This document shows, piece after piece, positions 17,254 through 25,714 of a DNA stretch of 64,000 nucleotides. The stretch comes from Ktedonobacter sp. SOSP1-85. GTDB taxonomy: Bacteria; Chloroflexota; Ktedonobacteria; Ktedonobacterales; Ktedonobacteraceae. The DNA lies in NCBI RefSeq assembly GCF_016587415.1, contig NZ_BNJI01000001.1, positions 4,131,501 to 4,195,500 on the forward strand, in the 5' to 3' direction. The translations under genes and the position numbers were made by a program. The notes below the pieces were generated by a model. The model had not been told where the DNA came from, searched no databases, and worked only from the letters and a program-made list of their open reading frames with translations. Within the stretch, counting starts at the first letter, position 1. Each line of letters begins with the position of its first letter.

Positions 17254-18843
17254 ATGTCTGAACAGGGAAGAGAAATTATTGTCATCGGCGCAGGCATTGG
17301 TGGCCTCTCTGCCGCCATCCACCTGGCCACAAAGGGGCATCGTGTCAGTGTGTTGGAGCGCCAGGCCCAGGTCGGCGGCAAACTCAACCTGATTGAGAAG
17401 GAGGGCTTTGCCTTTGATACTGGCCCCTCGCTCATAACCATGCCTCACGTCCTGCGCGAACTCTTCGCGGTTGCCGGCAGGCGTTTAGAAGACTATCTGG
17501 AACTGATCCCTCTGGAGGTTACCTGTCGCTATTTCTATCGCGATGGCGTTGTCTTCAATGCCTGGCGCGATCGCGAGTGCCTGGCCCAGGAGTTTGCCCG
17601 GTTCAATCCCGAGGATGGAGAGGCCTTTCGCCGCTTCTTTGAGCATGCGCGCTCGATCTACGAGGCCGCGGCTGACCCCTTTCTCTACCATAGCCTGGGG
17701 AGTCCACTGAATATCGTGCGAATCTTCTGGCACTATGTCTTAAAGGGTCATGAATCGGGCGCGGGCGCTGATGAGTCGCTGAGCAGGCGCTGGCGGGCCG
17801 TCATGGCGGCTCTCTCGTCGCGTACGCTGGACCAGGAGGTGCGGCGCTTCTTCCAGGATGAGCATGCGCGCCAGCTCTTTGCGCGCTATGCGACCTATAA
17901 TGGTTCCTCGCCCTACCAGATGGCCGCGGTCTACAGCCTGATTCCCTATGTCGAGGTGGCAGATGGAGGTTGGTATCCGCGTGGGGGAATGTATAGTATC
18001 GCGCGGGCGCTGGAGAAACTAGCCCGCGAACTGGGTGTCACACTTGAGACCAATTGCGAGGTAAAACGTATCCAGGTCTCAGTGCGCCGCAAACTCACGA
18101 GTTTACGTCCAGAGGTGCGAGGCATCGTACTGGCTGATGGCCGGGTGCTTCACTGCGATGCCGTCGTCGCCAATAGCGATGTCGTGACCACACACTCTCA
18201 ACTGCTTTCGCCCGCTGTGCAGAAGCAGGCAACCCTGCGTAAGCTTGCAAAGCTTGAGCCATCCTGCTCCGGTTTCGTCTTGCTACTGGGAACAGACAAG
18301 ACCTATCCTGATCTGGAGCACCACAACATTTTCTTCTCCGATGACTACCAGGCTGAGTTCGCTGACCTCTTCGAGAAGCGCGTGCCTATCCAGAATCCCA
18401 CCATCTATATCTGTGCCACCACGCGCACTGATCCAACGCAGGCCCCTCCAGGAGGCGAAAACCTGTTTATTCTCGTGAACGCGCCCTATCTGACTAAGGC
18501 CATAGATTGGCAGCGCGAGGCGCCAGCCTATCGTGAGCGTATTCTGGACCTGCTTGCCAGCTACAAACAGGTTGACCTGAGCGACCTGCGCGAACACATT
18601 GTCTGTGAAGAGATGCTCACGCCCGAGTACTTCTGGCAGAAATATGGCTCAAATGCTGGCTCAATCTACGGTCTTTCCTCCAACGGCCGTATGGCCCCCT
18701 TTACGCGCCCCGGCAACTGCTCTCCTGAGGTTGAGCGCCTTTACTTTGTGGGCGGGAGCACCCATCCCGGCGGCGGCATACCCCTGGTCATGCTCTCCGG
18801 TCGCATCGTCGCTGAATTAGTAGATGAACGTGTGAATGGGTAG
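17254..18843 (+). CDS. CrtI/CrtD-family carotenoid desaturase
   Basis: The 529-residue protein opens with an FAD-binding motif, IVIGAGIGGLSAAIHLA, and the CrtI-type segment GGKLNLIEKEGFAFDTGPS. It ends with the family signature YFVGGSTHPGGGIPLVMLSGR. Enzymes of this family desaturate phytoene (CrtI) or 1-hydroxy-carotenoids (CrtD). Next to a CruF-like hydratase, a CrtD-like 3,4-desaturation is plausible, but motif reading cannot separate the two. It follows the CruF-like gene by 123 bases, probably in one operon. Confidence 0.85.
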   Translation: MSEQGREIIVIGAGIGGLSAAIHLATKGHRVSVLERQAQVGGKLNLIEKEGFAFDTGPSLITMPHVLRELFAVAGRRLEDYLELIPLEVTCRYFYRDGVVFNAWRDRECLAQEFARFNPEDGEAFRRFFEHARSIYEAAADPFLYHSLGSPLNIVRIFWHYVLKGHESGAGADESLSRRWRAVMAALSSRTLDQEVRRFFQDEHARQLFARYATYNGSSPYQMAAVYSLIPYVEVADGGWYPRGGMYSIARALEKLARELGVTLETNCEVKRIQVSVRRKLTSLRPEVRGIVLADGRVLHCDAVVANSDVVTTHSQLLSPAVQKQATLRKLAKLEPSCSGFVLLLGTDKTYPDLEHHNIFFSDDYQAEFADLFEKRVPIQNPTIYICATTRTDPTQAPPGGENLFILVNAPYLTKAIDWQREAPAYRERILDLLASYKQVDLSDLREHIVCEEMLTPEYFWQKYGSNAGSIYGLSSNGRMAPFTRPGNCSPEVERLYFVGGSTHPGGGIPLVMLSGRIVAELVDERVNG

Positions 18844-19044
18844 TATTTTTAGGAAGGGAGAAGAATGTGGAAGCCGAGCAGGGGGGTAAAGGGCATGGAT
18901 AGATCATCCCGGCCACGCTCAACGGCGACAACTCTGGAACGTGGGCAGGACTTTTGTGACTCAGCCGGGTCACAGCGAGATTGCAAGCTCGACTTCCTAC
19001 TATTAAGTTTAACGTGAGCGGCAACAAGCAAAGGGCGAAAAAAG

Positions 19045-19074
19045 AGGGGAAGCATCTTGAGAGATGCTTCCCCT
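19045..19074. terminator. Bidirectional terminator between crtI-like and rhomboid-like genes
   Basis: Perfect 13-base arms (AGGGGAAGCATCT and complement) enclose TGAG. It lies between convergent genes, with A-rich sequence on the left and TTGTCTCTTG on the right. Confidence 0.7.
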
Positions 19075-19097
19075 TGTCTCTTGTTGGGCGGTAGCTG

Positions 19098-20249
19098 CTA
19101 GAAGAGGTTGCGGCGCTGACGCGGGGCCAGCAGGACCGCGATGATCAGGCCCCCAACGATGCTGGCAATCAGTCCATAGACCAGGGTTAGTTGTCCCTGG
19201 GCAAAGGCGATGTTCAGCACGATGTTGAGGACTGCGAATATCAGCCATTGCTGGAACGCGCCCTGACCAAAGCCACCAAGGGATTTGCGGTTGATAAAGT
19301 AGAAGCCACCCAGGGCCCCAAAGATGCCAAAGACGGCATAGGTCATGCCTGGGACAAGGCTGCCTATAAAGTACTGATCGACAAGGATACCGATAAGGCC
19401 GGATGCCAGGTAGATGACGATATAGCGCCACTTGCCGAAGAGCACCTCGACGGCTCGCCCGACAAAGAAGAGCGAGATGAGGTTGATGGCGAGCTGTATG
19501 AGACTGCCCGTGAGGAAGATGGCGGCCACGTACGTGAGAGGATTTGCCCCACTAAAGGTAACAACACCTGTAGAAACGAGGAGAAGGGCGATGATACTGA
19601 GCGCAACAATGATATTTGTTACCAGGCCGGGCATCTGGTTTATCAAGAAGCGTGTGCGAATCATGCGCCGTTGCATACCATTCGGGCGTGACCAGGTGGG
19701 GATGGACTCTCTGTTGGCTCCAATCGCCGCATTTGTAGGAAGTACAGTTGGCTGGGCAGACTGCTTGGCTGGCTCGGGTGGCGTGAGTGGCTCAACATTG
19801 GGGAAGCAGTGCTCGAAGCGTCCACCATAGGAGAGGCGTGCCGCGCGTGCGCGTGCCAGGTTGGCGTCATAGGTCTGTCCCATGGCGCGTAGCAGGTGTG
19901 AGCGTAGCGCATGCGCATAGGCGATGCCCGGGTCCTCGCTGATGACGGCATCCACACTCTGAAGTGCGCGCTCGAAGCGTCGATCAAGGAGGTCGAGCAG
20001 GGCCTGTGCCAGGCGGGATTCCTGTCCACCGGCGGGCTGTAGCTCCTGCACGCGGCGGCAGGCCATCTGTACCACGCCATAACTCCCCAGCCCCAGGTTG
20101 GCTTCCGCCAGGCCCAGGTGAATCATTGGGTTATCAGACTCGAGCTGAGCGCCGTGTGCATAGGCGATGGCGGCCTCACGTGGGTGACCTTGAGCCAGGG
20201 CTTGCTTACCCTGTTCCAGGTATGTCTGTATATCCATTTGTGCTTCCAC
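19098..20249 (-). CDS. TPR protein fused to a rhomboid-like membrane domain lacking catalytic residues
   Basis: Residues 1-140 are TPR-like helices (EQGKQALAQGHPREAAIAYAHG). After a Pro-rich linker, residues about 205-375 form a six-helix rhomboid-type domain, including INLISLFFVGRAVEVLFG. Where active rhomboids have GxSG, this protein has G301-M-T303-Y. The region expected to supply the catalytic His reads TLVYGLIASIVGG. It is therefore probably an inactive rhomboid that binds membrane clients. The GTG start at 20247-20249 has GGAGG seven bases upstream. The next gene upstream encodes an intact rhomboid protease. Confidence 0.78.
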   Translation of the reverse strand: MEAQMDIQTYLEQGKQALAQGHPREAAIAYAHGAQLESDNPMIHLGLAEANLGLGSYGVVQMACRRVQELQPAGGQESRLAQALLDLLDRRFERALQSVDAVISEDPGIAYAHALRSHLLRAMGQTYDANLARARAARLSYGGRFEHCFPNVEPLTPPEPAKQSAQPTVLPTNAAIGANRESIPTWSRPNGMQRRMIRTRFLINQMPGLVTNIIVALSIIALLLVSTGVVTFSGANPLTYVAAIFLTGSLIQLAINLISLFFVGRAVEVLFGKWRYIVIYLASGLIGILVDQYFIGSLVPGMTYAVFGIFGALGGFYFINRKSLGGFGQGAFQQWLIFAVLNIVLNIAFAQGQLTLVYGLIASIVGGLIIAVLLAPRQRRNLF

Positions 20250-20299
20250 AAGAATCCTCCAAAAAGAACCAGCAAGGGTAGGCGAGAAGGTGTTTCCTC

Positions 20300-20405
20300 C
20301 TTATACGAAAACCAATCCCCATTTGGGAACAAGCGAAAGCGGCGCCGCGTCCCCGAATGGGGGCGGCTAGCGCTAGCGCGCTCAGGTTTTCGAAAGGCAC
20401 TTCTC
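20300..20405. repeat. Three-way-junction intergenic repeat, copy C
   Basis: CGAAAACC (20306-20313) pairs with GGTTTTCG (20385-20392). The inner arm is extended with CCCCATTTGGG and CCCCGAATGGGG segments and a GGCGCC palindrome; the second hairpin is AGCGCTAGCGCGCT. It lies between the two rhomboid-family genes. Confidence 0.6.
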
Positions 20406-20406
20406 G

Positions 20407-21294
20407 TTACACTTTTGTCCCTACTAGATATAGGGAAATGACTGTAAGTATCAGTGTACCTAAGATTGTCAACAGGGCCAAGGGCCAGCGCTTTGTCAGG
20501 CTGTGGCGGTCGACGACGGTATAGGGTGATGAACTGCGATAAAGCGGGCTAAACCACAATCCCAGAAGGCAGCCACTTATTAAGCCGCCAAAGTGAGCAT
20601 AGTTATCGACATTTGCGATCATAAAGCCCACGCCGAGATTGATCCCAATGATAACGATGAGATAAAGAATCGAGAAGAGACCACCAAAGGGAAAGGCGCG
20701 TCGATGGGTAATCACAAAGATACTAAAGACGCCCACCAGGCCAAAGATAGCTCCCGAGGCCCCCAGGCTAACCTCCTCTGGCGCGAAATAGAAGCTCGCG
20801 AGAACACTAATGATACCAGTGATGATGTAGAGAAACAGGTAGCGCGTATGACCAAGCAAACGCTCCAGGAAGATACCTAACATCAGCAGGTTCAACATGT
20901 TAAGCCCCAGGTGCAGGAGGTTCGCATGGAGAAACATGGGTGTCAAGAAGCGCCAGTACTCATGTTGCTGCACGATGGCTGGATTATATTTGGCCCCATA
21001 ATCGATCAGAACCTGCGTGAGCGAGGCATCATCTGCAGGTTGAATCGAGATCGCGTTGGCCCAGACATATGTAAGGATTGTCTGCCAGCTATGAGCACCG
21101 GCAGCAAGTGCCGCCTTGTACGCGGTGAGCATCCAGAGGAGGCTCATGCCCAGAACAAGTAGCCAGGTCACCCAGGCCATCTTATCGAGGCCACGGCGAG
21201 ACTGGTAGCTGGAAAGGGCCACCTGGTAGCTCAGGCGATCACGCGCTGTAGGCGTGATGGCTGGCTGCTGCTGCTGTTGCGGACTGATCTTCAA
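20407..21294 (-). CDS. Rhomboid family intramembrane serine protease
   Basis: The 295-residue protein has a Gln-rich cytoplasmic N-terminus and six or seven membrane helices. The catalytic Ser is in GASG (S180) with a following AIFG, and the catalytic His is in NYAHFGG (H234). The upstream HANLLHLGLNML segment supplies the conserved His and Asn of the oxyanion region. It cleaves membrane proteins within the bilayer; substrates are unknown. The start appears to be TTG (complement at 21292-21294) with GAGGA a few bases upstream. It is probably cotranscribed with the inactive relative downstream. Confidence 0.88.
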   Translation of the reverse strand: MKISPQQQQQPAITPTARDRLSYQVALSSYQSRRGLDKMAWVTWLLVLGMSLLWMLTAYKAALAAGAHSWQTILTYVWANAISIQPADDASLTQVLIDYGAKYNPAIVQQHEYWRFLTPMFLHANLLHLGLNMLNLLMLGIFLERLLGHTRYLFLYIITGIISVLASFYFAPEEVSLGASGAIFGLVGVFSIFVITHRRAFPFGGLFSILYLIVIIGINLGVGFMIANVDNYAHFGGLISGCLLGLWFSPLYRSSSPYTVVDRHSLTKRWPLALLTILGTLILTVISLYLVGTKV

Positions 21295-21434
21295 GCATTC
21301 CTCGTGTCTATGGCTGCGTCTCTACTTCTATATATCGTAACGTTTGGGCTTATTATTAGATACGAACGGGCACCTCAATAGTCGCAACCTGGCTGAAGGG
21401 AGCAAAGATGGCAGGACCTCTTTACCCAGACATC

Positions 21435-22082
21435 TTACTTGATAAAGCCGCTGGTGTGGGCAAAGGTGGTTACACCATTCAGCACAAATTGGATGGCCAG
21501 GGCCGCTAGCAGGATACCCAGAATGCGGGAGAAGACCATAATGCCGGTACGCCCAACGCGCTGAATGATCCAGGAACTGCTGCGCATGGCAACCCAGGCC
21601 AGGGCCAGGGCACTGGCAATCGCCAGAAAGACCGATAGGAGCAACATTGGCTGTGTCGAGGCCTGTCCTACATAGAGAATCGTCGTGGCAATGGTTCCAG
21701 GACCAGCGATCAGGGGAATAGCAAGAGGGAAGACGCTGATATCCTCACGGGTCATGGCCTCTTCCTCTTCTTCCTTGGTCTCGCGTGCCCCTGAGGGACG
21801 ACCAAAGAGCATATCGATAGCGACCATAAAGAGTAGGACGCCACCCGCGATATTAAACGCATAGAGCGAGATTCCCAGGCGGTCCAGCAGAAAGCGACCA
21901 ACAATAGCGAAGAAGGCAATAATTGCGGCACTGATTAAGGTGGCACGGGCGATAACTACCTTGCGCTGGGCCCGTGAGAGGTGGGAGGTGAGACCAACAA
22001 AGACGGGAGCCAGACCAACGGGATCGATAATAGTCAAAAAAGTCACGAAAGCACTAATCGTAAAAGTAATGAGCGTAGGCAC
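21435..22082 (-). CDS. MarC family membrane protein
   Basis: This 215-residue protein has six membrane helices and MarC-family landmarks: TIIDPVGLAPVFVGLTSHLS near the N-terminus, NIAGGVLLFMVAIDMLFG, and PLAIPLIAGPGTIATTILY in the second half. A very acidic loop (KEEEEEAMTRED) separates the halves. MarC proteins resemble small-molecule transporters, but their substrate is unsettled; the old drug-resistance name is not supported. It is a single gene. Confidence 0.85.
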   Translation of the reverse strand: MPTLITFTISAFVTFLTIIDPVGLAPVFVGLTSHLSRAQRKVVIARATLISAAIIAFFAIVGRFLLDRLGISLYAFNIAGGVLLFMVAIDMLFGRPSGARETKEEEEEAMTREDISVFPLAIPLIAGPGTIATTILYVGQASTQPMLLLSVFLAIASALALAWVAMRSSSWIIQRVGRTGIMVFSRILGILLAALAIQFVLNGVTTFAHTSGFIK

Positions 22083-22252
22083 AGAAAACCTCTAGACCTT
22101 CGTATTGCGAGTTAAGATTGGAAAAAGAGTGCATAAAATAGGGTGGAAGACTACCTTAGTCGAGCTTATTTCTGCGCTTGAATTATATCATATATATAAA
22201 TTATGTAAACACTACGCTGAGGAGCGTGATCTCTTGCACCTGTGGTGCTCGC

Positions 22253-22320
22253 TTGTATAGTGGATGTGGTGCATGCTCACGGCCCCAGGGCCGTGAGCAT
22301 GCACCACATCCACTATACAA
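22253..22320. terminator. 33-bp perfect inverted repeat after the GlsB-like gene
   Basis: Two exact 33-base arms (22253-22285 and 22288-22320) are separated by CA. It begins 22 bases past the stop at 22343. No U-run follows on the minus strand. It is one of ten such structures in the window. Confidence 0.55.
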
Positions 22321-22342
22321 AAAACCTTGCACATCAGGTACA

Positions 22343-22717
22343 CTACCTGGCTGCTGCATAGCGACGTGAACGGTGGCTGCGTTTATGCCAGAGTGGGTAG
22401 GTGACCAGGTGCCAGAGCACAATCAGCAAGAGCGCACCCAGCAGGGCTTTTAAGAGGGGAATATCGTGGAAGACATAGTCTATGGGCAGGCTAAAGTGAA
22501 ACACCTCAGTCGCCAGCCATGTCCCGACCAGGCCCGCAACGAAAGCGCCAAAAATGCCATAGGGGAGACGCCAGCCAACGATAAATTCCGCGATCAGCCC
22601 AATAAGCAGGGCCACGCCCCAGACAATCAGCGTCCCAATCGTGATATCGATATGATATCCTAGCACATCACCCGTCATAATGACGGAATCCGCAAGGGGC
22701 AGCAGCAAAATTCCCAT
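22343..22717 (-). CDS. GlsB/YeaQ/YmgE-like small membrane protein
   Basis: A 124-residue protein with three or four membrane helices. The glycine-rich segment GLIAEFIVGWRLPYGIFGAF followed by VAGLVGTWL matches the transglycosylase-associated (GlsB/YeaQ) family, small stress-linked membrane proteins without known enzymatic function. The N-terminus is longer than usual and the C-terminus is basic (HKRSHRSRRYAAAR). It is a single gene followed by a very long hairpin. Confidence 0.6.
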   Translation of the reverse strand: MGILLLPLADSVIMTGDVLGYHIDITIGTLIVWGVALLIGLIAEFIVGWRLPYGIFGAFVAGLVGTWLATEVFHFSLPIDYVFHDIPLLKALLGALLLIVLWHLVTYPLWHKRSHRSRRYAAAR

Positions 22718-22945
22718 GTTTTATAGAACCTCCTCCAGGTTTTGCAAGAGGGCGCCTCGCGCCTAATGAGTTTGTCAAGAATGATATATATTAGCGCCAG
22801 ACGCACCGAGAATGTGATGAAATTGAGGAATTAAACCCTCTCGTCTCTAGTACGGATGAGTATGGCGAAAAGATACGCTAAAAGCCGCAGATGAATGGTG
22901 TATCCACGAAGTTCGATGTGAACAAAAAAGGGTCGAACGCATACA

Positions 22946-22982
22946 TCCAGCAAATTGTAGGGACCAAGCAAGCTTGGCCCTC
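22946..22982. repeat. TTGTAGGG-type intergenic repeat
   Basis: CCAGCAAATTGTAGGGACC and a following CAAGCAAGCTTGG palindrome resemble the CCAGTAAATTGTAGGGTCC sequence at 36648. The 22718-23150 spacer holds no credible gene; a 89-codon minus frame over the repeat is discounted. Confidence 0.4.
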
Positions 22983-23151
22983 TCTCGTGAGCCAGAAGGT
23001 AGAGATTAATGGTGGACGCATGAAGAAGATGGCGAAATTGTAGACGCGAATGGCATCCTGTGCGTATATAAGGGTAGGAGAATTTTTTGCCCTGGGGCAA
23101 TTCTGATAGGTAGTAGAAGATTTTGCCCCGAGTATGATCGATAACTCGCGT

Positions 23152-23180
23152 TTAAGTACGTTCAGTTCGTGCGTTATAAT
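23152..23180 (+). promoter_or_regulatory. Promoter of the two-gene membrane-protein unit
   Basis: A perfect TATAAT (23175-23180) stands 17 bases after TTAAGT (23152-23157). It overlaps the GTG at 23169, which argues that translation starts at a later codon. Confidence 0.5.
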
Positions 23181-23204
23181 GAAAAAGAACTACTGAAGAT
23201 TTTT

Positions 23205-23699
23205 ATGGGAGGCCATTATGCGGGGGCAATGAAGACTGCGCTCATCGTGGGCTTGGTAATACTTGGCGTAATTATCGTGGGCATTGGTGTGGCAGCCTAT
23301 TTCGGGAGGCTGTTAGAGACGCTCTACATCATCTTGATGGTGCTGGCCGCGTTCCTGGTGTTCGCGACGTTCATGCAGATCTACTCGGTCTTCTCACTCA
23401 TTGGAACGATCAAAACAATACGTGATGAGGCTAAACCGCTCGTCTCTTCTCTACAGGAGACCGTTAGCATTGTACAGGATACAGCCAAAACTGCCGGACA
23501 TACGGCCTCGGTCGTTGGAACTGTCTCGAATCTGGCCAGCGATCTGATTGTCGCACCTGGTGTGCGCGCGGCCGCGGGTGCAGTTGCCGCGGGTGAGATG
23601 GTCAAAGTGTTCTTTGGTAAAGGGAGCAAGCGAAGTAAATACGAAGAGCGCCTGAACCAGCAGCGGGAGGCTATGCAGGCGAGCGCGGGAGGTGACTAA
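23205..23699 (+). CDS. Two-helix membrane protein with helical tail, function unknown
   Basis: From the ATG at 23205 the product has 164 residues. Two membrane helices (about 9-31 and 37-62) are followed by an amphipathic segment (TIRDEAKPLVSSLQETVSIVQDTAKTA) resembling signalling or scaffold helices, then a Gly/Ala-rich stretch and a basic tail. A second in-frame ATG at 23229 is an alternative start. The stop codon shares a base with the start of the next gene (TAATG), so the two are coupled and probably form one complex. No known family is recognised. Confidence 0.65.
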   Translation: MGGHYAGAMKTALIVGLVILGVIIVGIGVAAYFGRLLETLYIILMVLAAFLVFATFMQIYSVFSLIGTIKTIRDEAKPLVSSLQETVSIVQDTAKTAGHTASVVGTVSNLASDLIVAPGVRAAAGAVAAGEMVKVFFGKGSKRSKYEERLNQQREAMQASAGGD

Positions 23700-24289
23700 T
23701 GTTTCTAGTCCTTGGAGTCAATCCCATCCTGGAGATGGGGGGGCGCATCGCGGCCATCATCATCTGCCTGTTTGCCTTTGTGTTCATTATCGTCTCAGTG
23801 GCTTTGAACTTTGCTATGGCCTGGGGACTAAGCCTGCTGCGCGAGAAAGTGAACGTGGTACAGAAGGTGCGCCCGGAAGTGGAGAGTGTCAACCAGGCGA
23901 CCATACGTGCCAGACAGGGCTTGCCGCCTGACGAGAACGAGAGCGCGCTTGCGCGTACCGTGGCGAAGGTTCCCGCGGGCGTGCAGAAGGTCGACACAAA
24001 GACGGTACAGCTTGCCGATAAAGCGGCGAAGGGCCTCATCGAGGCGCGTGCGCGTACCGTGCAGGCACAGACCATCTTGAAGGCCTTCTTCCTTCCCGGT
24101 CTGATGCGACGCGAGACGCTTGCTCAGGAGGAGGCCCGTGTCGATGCGGCTGGCCTGGAGTTTAAGAGTCCCGGCTATCGTATGTTGATGGAAGAGCAGG
24201 CACCTGAAGTTCCAATCGAGGCAAGCAATGGCGAGGGAGCGCGTCAACGTATGGAGGCACAACAACTGCGTAATGTCACTACTCGTTGA
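23699..24289 (+). CDS. Single-helix membrane protein coupled to its upstream neighbour, function unknown
   Basis: The 196-residue product has one or two N-terminal membrane segments (IAAIIICLFAFVFIIVSVAL, then NFAMAWGLSLL). A long charged helical region rich in Val, Ala, Arg and Glu follows, e.g. VNQATIRARQG and RARTVQAQTILKAFF. The ATG overlaps the previous stop codon. Its end overlaps the likely start of the MFS gene. The family is not recognised; it looks like a membrane-tethered scaffold made together with the upstream protein. Confidence 0.65.
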   Translation: MFLVLGVNPILEMGGRIAAIIICLFAFVFIIVSVALNFAMAWGLSLLREKVNVVQKVRPEVESVNQATIRARQGLPPDENESALARTVAKVPAGVQKVDTKTVQLADKAAKGLIEARARTVQAQTILKAFFLPGLMRRETLAQEEARVDAAGLEFKSPGYRMLMEEQAPEVPIEASNGEGARQRMEAQQLRNVTTR

Positions 24290-25673
24290 GTACCTGCGGC
24301 AGTTTGGTCGCTTTCAGCGCAACGCGCGCCTGTATCTGATTAGCAACGCCTTGAGTGGTATGACGCTCGGCATTATCCAGGTTCTCTATAATCTCTACCT
24401 GGTCTCACTCGGCTATAAAACTGATTTTGTAGGACTGGTATTGTTTATGACGACGGTGGGAGCAGGCCTGGCTATCTTCCCCGCCGGCCTCTGTATTGAT
24501 CGCTTTGGAAGTAAGGCCATCCTGATCTGGGCCAGTGTCGCGGTGGGCGTGGCGGGGACGGGACAGTTTCTGTTGCGCCAACCGCCATTCTTGCTGTGTA
24601 GTGGCTTTATTGCGGGTGTGGCGGGCGCCTTTATCCTTGTTGTCAATGCGCCCTTCCTGACACAGAATAGTTCAAGCTCCGAGCGCTCCCTGCTCTTCAG
24701 CTTTACGATTGTCGTGACCCTGATTACGACCGTGCTGGGTGAGCTGCTGGGAGGCGTACTCCCGGTCTGGCTGCGCGCCAGTACCTGGCTGATGGGAGCC
24801 TGGCCCGCGTGGCTAGAGGCCATCCTGGCGCACCAACCAGAGGCACGCGCCTATCAACTCTCACTCCTCTTCGCTGGCCTCATTGCCATCCCAAGCTTTA
24901 TTCCCCTTTTCCTGTTGAGCAATGATCGCCCCAATCGTGTGTCTGAGCGGAAAGACGCTATAATGCGTCTGGAACCCCCTGAAAAGGGGCGTAAGCTATC
25001 AATGGTCAACCAGGTGAAGCAAACGCTCCAGCGCTGGCGTGAGAGCGATATACGAGGCTTGTTATATAGTCCCCTGGTTGTACTGGTGCTGGTGCAGGCG
25101 CTGATTGGTTTTGGAGCAGGCCTTTTTATCCCCTATTTCAATCTCTATTTTGTCCATTTCCTGGGTGCCTCGCCCGCGCTCTTTGGCACCATCGATGGTG
25201 GAGCGAACGCACTCAACGCCGTGCTTATCCTGGTCGCGCCTCTCCTGGTGCTGCGGATCGGCCGTGTCAATACTGTGGTTATCACGCGTCTCGCCAGTCT
25301 CCCCGTTTTACTCGTGATCAGCCTTGTGATCTTTCTCCCCTTGATTGCCCCGCTCTACTTGTTGCGCCAGGGTTTGATGGATATGGGCAATGGTGTCTTC
25401 CAGGCCTTCTCAATGGAGGTCATTCCCCATAAGCGACGCGGAGTCGCCAACAGTATCTACCAGGCCGCCTTCTATATCGCCAATGCCCTGGCGACGCCTA
25501 TTGGGGGCTTCTTGATCGCACGCAGTGGCTATCGCCCGGTATTTCTTATAGCAATAGTACTCTATACTGTCTCTGTCCTCATGCTCTGGGGGCGCTTCGG
25601 GCGCGGGGTTGGTGAGCGCCTGCTAGTCGATGTGCGCGAGCAGGATCGGCGGGAAGAAGTACTGGTCAAGTAA
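24273..25673 (+). CDS. MFS transporter
   Basis: From the ATG at 24273 the protein has 466 residues and about twelve membrane helices. The loop after helix 2 has CIDRFGSKAIL, a form of the MFS motif GxxxDRxGRR. The C-terminal half repeats this fold with a gap at the centre (DRPNRVSERKD). Mid-protein HKRRGVANSIYQ is also typical. An in-frame ATG at 24228 is less likely since it lies deeper in the upstream gene. Substrate and direction are not known. It ends at a strong bidirectional terminator. Confidence 0.8.
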   Translation: MSLLVEYLRQFGRFQRNARLYLISNALSGMTLGIIQVLYNLYLVSLGYKTDFVGLVLFMTTVGAGLAIFPAGLCIDRFGSKAILIWASVAVGVAGTGQFLLRQPPFLLCSGFIAGVAGAFILVVNAPFLTQNSSSSERSLLFSFTIVVTLITTVLGELLGGVLPVWLRASTWLMGAWPAWLEAILAHQPEARAYQLSLLFAGLIAIPSFIPLFLLSNDRPNRVSERKDAIMRLEPPEKGRKLSMVNQVKQTLQRWRESDIRGLLYSPLVVLVLVQALIGFGAGLFIPYFNLYFVHFLGASPALFGTIDGGANALNAVLILVAPLLVLRIGRVNTVVITRLASLPVLLVISLVIFLPLIAPLYLLRQGLMDMGNGVFQAFSMEVIPHKRRGVANSIYQAAFYIANALATPIGGFLIARSGYRPVFLIAIVLYTVSVLMLWGRFGRGVGERLLVDVREQDRREEVLVK

Positions 25674-25708
25674 ACAAAAAGGGCACCGGTCAGGTGCCCT
25701 TTTTGTTT
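25672..25708. terminator. Bidirectional intrinsic terminator between MFS and tatC genes
   Basis: Sixteen-base arms (AAACAAAAAGGGCACC and complement) with loop GGTCA. The stem includes A- and T-runs that supply a U-tract in either direction; it serves both convergent genes. Confidence 0.85.
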
Positions 25709-25714
25709 ATCTTA

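Noticed and set aside
22831..23100. 89-codon minus-strand frame
   Set aside because: It translates the TTGTAGGG repeat; a similar LGPYNLL peptide appears from the repeat at 36.6 kb, so it is repeat-derived.
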